Virus record (IMG/VR): IMGVR_UViG_3300010373_000082
Coordinates: 1-40,852 of that record
DNA length: 40,852 bases
Source of the DNA: a virus
Reading direction: 5' to 3' (one strand)
Under the pieces are notes generated by a model. It ran no database searches. It was not told the origin of the DNA and worked only from the letters and a program-made list of their open reading frames with translations. Shown piece by piece: positions 6,430 to 12,065 of this stretch (within the stretch, counting starts at the first letter, position 1; each line of letters starts with the position of its first letter). Made by a program: the position numbers and the translations under genes.

Positions 6430-6554
6430 TTCTTAAGCTTTCTGATTTCTTCTGCTGTATCAGGATAATCACATAATTTAGCAGCAGCTTCAATAGCATT
6501 ATTCCAATCAAATTTAGCTATAAGCTCAGTGTATTCTAAAATACTCTTTAACAT
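6426..6554 (-). CDS. Hypothetical small protein, 42 aa or slightly longer
   Basis: A helical, partly acidic frame (MLKSILEYTELIAKFDWNN). The ATG at 6554 lacks a good ribosome binding site. The frame is open another seven codons to the stop of the upstream gene, where an AAGG precedes an ATA codon, so a non-standard start near 6575 is possible. The end overlaps the next gene by 4 bases. Confidence 0.45.
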   Translation of the reverse strand: MLKSILEYTELIAKFDWNNAIEAAAKLCDYPDTAEEIRKLKK

Positions 6555-6581
6555 CTTGTCTATAGCATCATCTATCTGGCC

Positions 6582-6767
6582 TTATCCCATCACCATAAAA
6601 AATCTTAACTCTTCATACTGCTCTTTAGTTAGCCTAATGCTAGACGACGCTATGCTAACATAGACATCTTCTTTATAAACTTCAATTCTAAAAGCAATAC
6701 ATCTGTTATCTCTCAATTCTATCTTTTTAATTATTGGATTATGATTTACATTCCATCCATCACTCAT
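6582..6767 (-). CDS. Hypothetical protein, 61 aa
   Basis: GGAG lies 9 bases before ATG. Small beta-hairpin and helix protein that ends IRLTKEQYEELRFFMVMG, shared in pattern with the protein at 6151-6429. Function unknown. Confidence 0.6.
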   Translation of the reverse strand: MSDGWNVNHNPIIKKIELRDNRCIAFRIEVYKEDVYVSIASSSIRLTKEQYEELRFFMVMG

Positions 6768-6798
6768 TTATATTACTCCATTTGCATTTTTAAAACAA

Positions 6799-7029
6799 TC
6801 ACTCTAATCTACCTACTTCATAGACATCATCATGAACAGCTACTCTAAACTTCCTATTCAACTTCCTACTCATATTGCTAGCTAAAGCTCTGAGTGTTTT
6901 AAGCTTCATTTCATCATGCTTTACTAGAAAACATTTGCCCACAATTAAGTCATTCCATGGAAAATTGTGTTTTGGCCTTTTTGGAGCCGGATTGGCTAGT
7001 TTTGCAGAAATTTGGTACATATCTCGCAT
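6799..7029 (-). CDS. Hypothetical basic protein, 76 aa
   Basis: Unrecognised. AGGAGA lies rather far (about 12 bases) from the ATG at 7029; a second ATG three codons in gives the same protein almost unchanged. The middle is basic and helical (KLKTLRALASNMSRKLNRKFRV), which suggests nucleic-acid contact. First gene after the AT-rich gap. Confidence 0.55.
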   Translation of the reverse strand: MRDMYQISAKLANPAPKRPKHNFPWNDLIVGKCFLVKHDEMKLKTLRALASNMSRKLNRKFRVAVHDDVYEVGRLE

Positions 7030-7233
7030 AAATTTAATCTTTCTCCTGAGTTAGCAGTCTATTTTGCAGAAGATTGTTTTAAAGTCAACCGAAGTTTGAA
7101 GAAAATTTTTCCATAGTTTATCAAGTTTATGGTAGATTTACAGCTCTGTATAAAGAATTGGCTGTTTTTTAAGGTTCCCTATAACTCGTAAGTCTTTGAT
7201 TTCTTTCTTATTATTATTATATAATTATTATAA

Positions 7234-7261
7234 TATATAGAATAGTACTTAAAGTAGTCAA
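7234..7261 (-). promoter_or_regulatory. Sigma70-like promoter for the small-gene block
   Basis: Minus strand: TTGACT (7256-7261), 16-base spacer, TATATA (7234-7239), inside very AT-rich DNA. It would drive 6799-7029 and the genes below. A second, weaker TTGACT lies at 7083-7088. Confidence 0.5.
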
Positions 7262-7275
7262 TTAAAGTAGTCGAT
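7250..7275. repeat. 13-bp direct tandem repeat, two copies
   Basis: TAAAGTAGTCAAT (7250-7262) is followed at once by TAAAGTAGTCGAT (7263-7275), 12 of 13 bases identical. The first copy carries the -35 box of the promoter here, so the repeat could be a protein-binding site or a slipped duplication of promoter DNA. Confidence 0.6.
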
Positions 7276-7414
7276 TAAAAACCAAATAACAATAGTGCTA
7301 ACACCTTTTATTCAGACTTAGACGTTTATAACGTAAAACTCCATAATTTGAACGATTTCAAGGACTTAGCGTTATAATCGATTTATAATTTTATATCCGC
7401 CGAAAAAACCACTT

Positions 7415-9844
7415 CTACTTTAATTCTTCTGCAAACTCATCCAACAATGACATATTCGCTATCATGTATGACATTTGCGAAGTGCCAAACTGTTGGCTCG
7501 TCTTATTCTTCGGTATCTCCACTAAGAAACCATTATCAACCAAAGCTTGAATGGTTCTTTTTATTGAATTAGTTGCTCCTAATCTATCTCTCTTAAATGC
7601 TATATCGTTACACAAACGCCTTGCAAAATAAACATGAGGTATAGTTTTAGCATGAAACATATTCTCGTGTCCTTTGATGTAAGACTTAACTTTATTCATA
7701 TCACTTAACACGTATATAGCTACAGCTTTCTTCATTTTATCAAGCTGTCTAATCTCATCAGAATTTTTACCTATAGAACCACTTTCAAATTTTGCAGACA
7801 ACGCTTTAATATCGTGTTCCACTAACTGCTTTCCCCATTCTACATGATCTAACTCTATAAGAGGATTGTAAGGACTGATACCGATAGCCACTAAAGCACT
7901 GATCTTCATCAGCTTAATGTGGGCACGGTTCCAAAGTTGACGAATGACTTCTTTATCTGTGGAATTGATTTTGTAATCAGCTAATACATTAAAAGCATCT
8001 AGCTCTTTTTTAGCTTGAATACTGATATTAACATTAACAACATCGCGATTGCTCATGACAGTTTTAGCATGAGCCATGACATCAGCAATTTTACCTATAA
8101 ATTTTTCATCTGGCTTACTGAGCATGTGATTTTCATTTAAAGCTGGACGCTTGCCATTATATTCAATCAATAAGAAACGTGGTAATAATCCTTCAGCTAT
8201 CATTTCTTCAGTCAATGCTGAATAAAATGTTTCTGGTGTACTTTCACCTAAAATAGAAAATGCTGGTGCTGATATGAGATTAGTATTCTTTTCTGCATCA
8301 GCATAAATAGACGGGCGAGCAACTTGCCCATGACCACTTTTATTATAGAGGTCTAATAACATACGCTTAAGCGACTTTTCAGCACCATTCGCGCGATGGT
8401 CTGACATAGCTTGCAAGCGCAAACCAAACTCGCCAAGAATTGACACAAAGCTTTGAGATTTAGTGGACAGATATTTTATAAGGGCTTGCCCTGAAGCTAT
8501 CTCAGACGGCCCCATAAATTCAGGTGCTACAGGAACACGCATTGATACAGCATTGACAATCTTATCAATACCACTAGCTAAAGCTTCTTTACCTGTACCT
8601 GTATTAGCTAAAAGCAATACGTATTGATTTAAACCTGTACCAGATACATTATAAGCACGGCCACAAACTCCAGCCATGAAACCTATAGCGCCAGCTAAGG
8701 CTATCTCAGGAACAGGGCGAGGCGCAGACTGATAAATAAACTGCGCGATTTCACCTAATAGACCGGGAGGTGGTAGAATGGTGGAAGTGGTAGGACTCGA
8801 ACCTACATCTGTACCGTTATGAGCGGCGGGAACTAACCGTTGTTCTACACTTCCATTATTGGTAGCGGCGCTTGGATTTGAACCAAGACTGTCAACGTCA
8901 AAGGTTGATGGGCTACCATTACCCGACGCCGCTAATTTTTGTTGTGTTAGCTTTTCTTCTAGCGCTATCTTGAAGCCTTCAGTATCTACAAGAGGAAGCA
9001 TTCTGTCAAATGATCTTTGGATCATTTGATTGACATAATCAGACCTTTTAGCTTTATCTCTAAGTCCAAGATTGCTAGCTCTAAATATTCTGGCGATTTG
9101 ATTTCTGTTTTGAGTATAGAAAGCAATAATGTCGATAATTGCGAAGTCTGCTTCGGATTGAGAACTATACAATGATTGCCAATCGCCGCTGTACAGACTG
9201 TTAAATTTGTCTCCGTTACTAGCACTCGAAGCTTGTTTGATGATTTCAGCATCGTTTTGCGTCTCCGGTTCATTACCTGTATAATTGCTAATTTTTGGCG
9301 GTGCAGCCATTTGTTCATACAATGACTGCAATAACTCTTGCCTATTAGCAATAGGCTTATTGAGATAAACATTTCCGGTCATTGTGAAATAACGACCGCT
9401 TGAATAAATCTCTACAAAAGCACGTCTGCGACCTTGAGGTACAGAGCCTTTAATAATGATGTGCAATCCTTTGCCTGAAGGTGAACACTCACTATAACTG
9501 TCAAACTCTTTAAATATATTTAGCTGTCGCTCGTAGTCTTTAGCTGCATTGGGATTAGGTTCACCGTTTGGTAAAACAGATGTATCGTCCAAATCAACAC
9601 CAGCGTAGCCAGTGTTGGTAAATATGAAACCTAATCCATCATAGCTACCGAGTTGCAAGCAATTAAAAGCGTCATCAAACTTAACCCAATTAGACGGATT
9701 AGTTACGTCACACTTATAACCATTAGGCTGATACGGAACTTTAGTAGGCTTTGATTGTTTTCCGTTAGGCCATTCGTATTTCCAAAGACACCAATTAGGT
9801 AATAGTCTCAATTCTTCAGGAATAGCGTAAAGCTTAGATAGCAT
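7415..9844 (-). CDS. PrimPol-helicase (AEP primase-polymerase plus DUF3987-like ATPase)
   Basis: An 809-residue replication protein. Residues 1-180 look like the archaeo-eukaryotic primase-polymerase domain of the NrS-1 type: DLDD at 84-87 supplies metal-binding acids and GKGLHIII (124-131) the conserved histidine. Residues 220-290 resemble the helical HBD segment that follows in that family. From about 357 a DUF3987/helicase-like ATPase follows, with Walker A ANTGTGKEAL near 415-422. A C-terminal winged-helix-like tail is possible. The linker, residues 304-356, is rich in Ser, Gly, Asn and Thr and is encoded by two sense-strand tRNA genes (8779-8854 and 8860-8933). Full length, no stop in frame. 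Expected job: priming and unwinding at the phage fork. ATG start with weak ribosome binding sequence. Confidence 0.8.
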   Translation of the reverse strand: MLSKLYAIPEELRLLPNWCLWKYEWPNGKQSKPTKVPYQPNGYKCDVTNPSNWVKFDDAFNCLQLGSYDGLGFIFTNTGYAGVDLDDTSVLPNGEPNPNAAKDYERQLNIFKEFDSYSECSPSGKGLHIIIKGSVPQGRRRAFVEIYSSGRYFTMTGNVYLNKPIANRQELLQSLYEQMAAPPKISNYTGNEPETQNDAEIIKQASSASNGDKFNSLYSGDWQSLYSSQSEADFAIIDIIAFYTQNRNQIARIFRASNLGLRDKAKRSDYVNQMIQRSFDRMLPLVDTEGFKIALEEKLTQQKLAASGNGSPSTFDVDSLGSNPSAATNNGSVEQRLVPAAHNGTDVGSSPTTSTILPPPGLLGEIAQFIYQSAPRPVPEIALAGAIGFMAGVCGRAYNVSGTGLNQYVLLLANTGTGKEALASGIDKIVNAVSMRVPVAPEFMGPSEIASGQALIKYLSTKSQSFVSILGEFGLRLQAMSDHRANGAEKSLKRMLLDLYNKSGHGQVARPSIYADAEKNTNLISAPAFSILGESTPETFYSALTEEMIAEGLLPRFLLIEYNGKRPALNENHMLSKPDEKFIGKIADVMAHAKTVMSNRDVVNVNISIQAKKELDAFNVLADYKINSTDKEVIRQLWNRAHIKLMKISALVAIGISPYNPLIELDHVEWGKQLVEHDIKALSAKFESGSIGKNSDEIRQLDKMKKAVAIYVLSDMNKVKSYIKGHENMFHAKTIPHVYFARRLCNDIAFKRDRLGATNSIKRTIQALVDNGFLVEIPKNKTSQQFGTSQMSYMIANMSLLDEFAEELK
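8779..8854 (-). tRNA. tRNA-Met (anticodon CAU), inside the PrimPol-helicase frame
   Basis: Full cloverleaf on the minus strand: acceptor GGAAGTG/CACTTCC, D stem GAAC/GTTC with GGTTA loop, anticodon loop CTCATAA, T stem GTAGG/CCTAC with loop TTCGAGT, discriminator A and an encoded CCA (8781-8779). The anticodon stem has a C-A mismatch at 27-43 and a G-U next to it, perhaps a compromise with the protein frame. Elongator Met is most likely; an Ile tRNA with modified CAU cannot be excluded. It lies 5 bases after tRNA-Gln, both transcribed with the host frame. Confidence 0.88.
8860..8933 (-). tRNA. tRNA-Gln (anticodon UUG), inside the PrimPol-helicase frame
   Basis: Full cloverleaf on the minus strand: acceptor AGCGGCG/CGCCGCT, D stem GGGT/GCCC around AATGGTA, anticodon stem TCAAC/GTTGA with loop CTTTGAC (UUG), T stem CTTGG/CCAAG with loop TTCAAAT, discriminator A and encoded CCA (8862-8860). 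All stems pair fully apart from one G-U in the D stem. The A1-U72 pair fits glutamine tRNAs, which often have a weak first pair. It overlaps codons about 304-329 of the replication gene. Confidence 0.9.
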
Positions 9845-9884
9845 AATTACACTTTCTATTTAAACTTTTATCTTAAGCTTAAAT

Positions 9885-10109
9885 TTAAACTTCTAGCTTC
9901 TTATTCATTAAAAATTCATAAAGCTTCTGTGTTTTACCAACATCAGCTAATTTTAATTTGCCTTTAGCTAAGGTTTGAAGCCATGTTGCTGACAATCCGG
10001 TTTGAGCGGCTAGCTCCTTAAGCGTTGTTGTTTCGAGCCGCTCACGGACTAAAGCCTCGGTCTTTTCCTTCAGGCTGGAGCGATACACAGGGAAATGAGA
10101 GGGACGCAC
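9885..10109 (-). CDS. Small helix-turn-helix regulator
   Basis: About 74 residues. The segment LKELAAQTGLSATWLQTLAK is a Cro/CI-like helix-turn-helix, followed by a short dimer-type tail. GTG at 10109 is chosen because AGGAG stands 8 bases before it; the frame also opens with TTG at 10166 behind GGAAAG, but that form would add a cysteine-rich, unlikely N-terminus. It borders the divergent control region with TGTGA half-sites at 10222-10247, so it probably represses or balances the two operons. That link is inference. Confidence 0.6.
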   Translation of the reverse strand: MRPSHFPVYRSSLKEKTEALVRERLETTTLKELAAQTGLSATWLQTLAKGKLKLADVGKTQKLYEFLMNKKLEV

Positions 10110-10194
10110 CGGAGAAGCTCCTGAAAGCGACGCATTAGATTGTGGGCAGCACCCTAAAACGAACAAATTCTTTCCGCAATCTGAATTTAGTGTA

Positions 10195-10222
10195 TTGACA
10201 CAGCTTTCTGAGCGTGTAGCTT
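10195..10222 (+). promoter_or_regulatory. Possible promoter for the rightward operon
   Basis: A perfect TTGACA (10195-10200) with a 16-base spacer and a weak TAGCTT (10217-10222). The -10 box matches poorly, so an activator may be needed or the start may lie elsewhere. Its -10 end touches the palindromic elements that follow. Confidence 0.35.
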
Positions 10223-10247
10223 GTGACCACTCACAGTGCGTTGTGAG
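10222..10247. promoter_or_regulatory. Operator-like cluster of TGTGA half-sites
   Basis: Three half-sites overlap in one array: TGTGA at 10222, TCACA at 10231 and TGTGA at 10242. They form TGTGA-N4-TCACA and the perfect CTCACA-N6-TGTGAG (10230-10247). A dimeric repressor such as the adjacent HTH protein could bind either pair. CRP boxes also contain TGTGA but with a different spacing. Confidence 0.5.
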
Positions 10248-10278
10248 GTGCTTTCAACCCGATTTAGGAGGCTTGCTC

Positions 10279-10296
10279 ATGCGAGGGAACACTTAA
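10279..10296 (+). other. Five-codon leader minigene with a perfect ribosome binding site
   Basis: AGGAGG is followed after 7 bases by ATG CGA GGG AAC ACT TAA. The ribosome binding site is the strongest in the region, yet the frame closes after five codons, 70 bases before the first real gene. It may be a leader peptide that affects translation of the operon; it may also be chance. Confidence 0.3.
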
Positions 10297-10368
10297 AGCC
10301 CTCTAAATATAAATCACCATAAACCCTCAATTGCTAACAAATGGAAAATTAAAATGGAGAAGTAGCAA

Positions 10369-10566
10369 ATGAAGAATGTTACACTTAGCGTTAGTTCTTT
10401 TAATTCACCTGTGCCAGCGTTTCCGTCATTGTCACCAGTACAGCTAGAAACGCCTAAAATTACTAACGTTAACTTCAGTGTGCAATTTGACAATGAAACG
10501 GAAGCTTTAGTTTTTGTGAAATTCATGATAGATAATATTCAAAATTATAAAGCTGGTGGTGTGTAA
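10369..10566 (+). CDS. Hypothetical protein, 65 aa
   Basis: First gene of the rightward operon, with GGAG 9 bases before ATG. A strand-rich N-terminus (VTLSVSSFN) is followed by a Pro/Ser linker and a helix (ETEALVFVKFMIDNI). Not recognised. Confidence 0.65.
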   Translation: MKNVTLSVSSFNSPVPAFPSLSPVQLETPKITNVNFSVQFDNETEALVFVKFMIDNIQNYKAGGV

Positions 10567-10569
10567 TTT

Positions 10570-10767
10570 ATGCAAACAAAAATGATGATTGAAAATCCTG
10601 ATGATGTTCAAATAACACTCAAAGTCACAATGAGTGTTAAAGAATGGGACGTTGTTAGGTGTGGATTGAGCCGCAGCACTTTACCTGAAATATCATTGAT
10701 TAATGCTATAACTAATGCTTTTAGCCAAATTCGTAAAATTATTTATGTTAATGAAAATGAGGAATAA
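10570..10767 (+). CDS. Hypothetical protein, 65 aa
   Basis: Starts 3 bases after the previous stop. A small alpha/beta protein (VQITLKVTMSVKEWDVV) with an N-terminal strand and C-terminal helix; in pattern similar to its upstream neighbour (strand, then helix near the end). Unrecognised. Confidence 0.65.
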   Translation: MQTKMMIENPDDVQITLKVTMSVKEWDVVRCGLSRSTLPEISLINAITNAFSQIRKIIYVNENEE

Positions 10768-10770
10768 CAA

Positions 10771-11118
10771 ATGGACATTCGCGAGGTACTCGCTGCTATT
10801 GATGAAAACGATAGACAGCTTTGGGCTAGTTGCCGCACAAATATGCGCAAAGTTTATATTTCTGCCCACAATAAGATTATTGGCACGGCTGATTGGGAAA
10901 TAATTGATGATGCTTTTTTGGATATGATTGATATTCAATTAGCAGAGTTGTTTGATCGTGCTGGTAGAATTAAAGCTACAAAACCATTGATTAATCATAA
11001 TGACGCTGATAAGCTTAAGAATGATTTGCTGAAGCGTGATGATGAAATTAAGAATAAGTTAACTTTGGTTAGTAATGGCGATGAAGCTACTGAGCTTCCT
11101 GAAAATGAATGGAAATGA
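10771..11118 (+). CDS. Hypothetical helical protein, 115 aa
   Basis: Mostly helical and acidic, with a lysine-rich region near residues 65-90 (KATKPLINHNDADKLKNDLL). Follows the previous gene by 3 bases. No family recognised. Confidence 0.65.
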   Translation: MDIREVLAAIDENDRQLWASCRTNMRKVYISAHNKIIGTADWEIIDDAFLDMIDIQLAELFDRAGRIKATKPLINHNDADKLKNDLLKRDDEIKNKLTLVSNGDEATELPENEWK

Positions 11119-11288
11119 AAATGAAATATAAATTGGAATATGAGCCTAAATATAATTATGTTTTGTATCGCTGGGAAGAAGGTTTTATCTTTGGAAGATG
11201 GAAGTATTTAACTACTTTTAGTAGTTTAGAAGATGCTGAAAAAGCTCTGGATAAAGCCAAGTCATTTCCTAAGTTTTACGAAGTTTGA
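11115..11288 (+). CDS. Hypothetical small protein, 57 aa
   Basis: The ATG overlaps the preceding TGA as ATGA; a second ATG two codons later is also possible. Rich in Tyr, Trp and Lys with a helical C-terminus (SLEDAEKALDKAKSF). The only frame that fills this stretch. Function unknown. Confidence 0.6.
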   Translation: MKMKYKLEYEPKYNYVLYRWEEGFIFGRWKYLTTFSSLEDAEKALDKAKSFPKFYEV

Positions 11289-11293
11289 TCAAA

Positions 11294-11830
11294 ATGAACG
11301 CTCCTACACCTTGGACTACTGATAAGCCAGCTTGGTTGACGCAAGAGATTGAAGCTCAACTTGTAGCCAATAAGCTTCCACTTGATAAAGATGGAATGCT
11401 TTTACTTTGGCAAAAGTCAAAGGACATGCTGACTCATTGGAAAGAGCTTGAAATGGAATGGCGCAAAGTATGCGCTGAGTTCTTAGTGCCGGACAAGACA
11501 GAAGGCACGGTCAATGTAGAATTAGGTGCTGGCTATAAAGCCAAGGTAGTTCATAAATACAATTATAAGCTTGATAGTGATAATGACAAGATTTGGGCAG
11601 CGCTAGATAAGATTAGTAAAGTAGGAAATGAAGGTCAATTTATCGCTGAACGTCTAGTGTCGTGGACGCCCAATTTCCTTAAAACTGAATATACCACATT
11701 GCAAGAGGAAGCATCTAAAGGTAGTCAGCAAGCTAAGGATATTTTGGCTATTGTTGAAACTGACATGCTGACTATCACTGAAGCTGCTCCTACGCTCAGT
11801 ATTGTTGAACCGAAAGCTAAGAAAAAATGA
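11294..11830 (+). CDS. Conserved phage protein of the replication module, 178 aa
   Basis: The sequence pattern (GTVNVELGAGYKAKVVHKYN, then helical C-terminus) is familiar from phage genes placed directly before AAA_24-type ATPases; I believe it falls in DUF7173, but this is from memory. ATG at 11294 is preferred over the TTG at 11285. It ends in a Lys-rich tail (EPKAKKK). Coupled to the next gene by ATGA. It may be a partner of the ATPase or SSB; no activity can be read from it. Confidence 0.6.
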   Translation: MNAPTPWTTDKPAWLTQEIEAQLVANKLPLDKDGMLLLWQKSKDMLTHWKELEMEWRKVCAEFLVPDKTEGTVNVELGAGYKAKVVHKYNYKLDSDNDKIWAALDKISKVGNEGQFIAERLVSWTPNFLKTEYTTLQEEASKGSQQAKDILAIVETDMLTITEAAPTLSIVEPKAKKK

Positions 11831-12063
11831 AACAAGAGCCTTTCGTAATTGAAAATCCGCTTGTCATTATGTTTAAGCAAGACGACAAGGTAACATGCCA
11901 CATTCATCCGTCTAAAGACATGACTTACGAAATGTATGGAATGGCGGTGTGCGATTTGGTACGACACGTAGCGAAAGCATTTAAAGTTCCTGAAAATGAT
12001 GTTTGGAAATGGGTTGATATAGAACGTAAAACTAATACTACTGAAATTATTCAGGCTAGTTAG
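11827..12063 (+). CDS. Hypothetical protein, 78 aa
   Basis: Starts by ATGA overlap. Begins with a strand region and ends in a helical segment (YGMAVCDLVRHVAKAFKVPE) that resembles the small DUF5076-like proteins of alphaproteobacterial phages; that match is tentative. It directly precedes the intein-bearing ATPase. Confidence 0.6.
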   Translation: MKQEPFVIENPLVIMFKQDDKVTCHIHPSKDMTYEMYGMAVCDLVRHVAKAFKVPENDVWKWVDIERKTNTTEIIQAS

Positions 12064-12065
12064 CA

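Larger units (their letters stand above)
7030..7414. other. AT-rich intergenic region, possible control or origin element
   Basis: 385 bases without a credible gene between the PrimPol-helicase and the small-gene block. It contains a 13-bp tandem repeat, a run of TTATTA/TAATAT sequence (about 7207-7240), ACGTT/AACGT inverted arms near 7322-7334 and at least one good minus-strand promoter. Position next to the primase gene and base composition would suit a replication origin, but no initiator-box array is recognisable, so this remains a guess. Confidence 0.4.

Noticed and set aside
7141-7172. ACAGC/GCTGT followed by TTTTTT, a possible plus-strand terminator.
   Set aside because: Only 5 bp of stem with a long loop, and no plus-strand gene precedes it.
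7171-7195. Minus-strand TACGA-GT-TATAGGGA resembling a T7-type promoter.
   Set aside because: The spacing is three bases short of the T7 promoter, no phage RNA polymerase gene is in the window and there is no second copy that I noticed.
10222-10247. CRP-binding site.
   Set aside because: CRP sites need TGTGA and TCACA spaced by 6 bases; here the spacing is 4 in the direct orientation, and the 6-base pair has the arms reversed.
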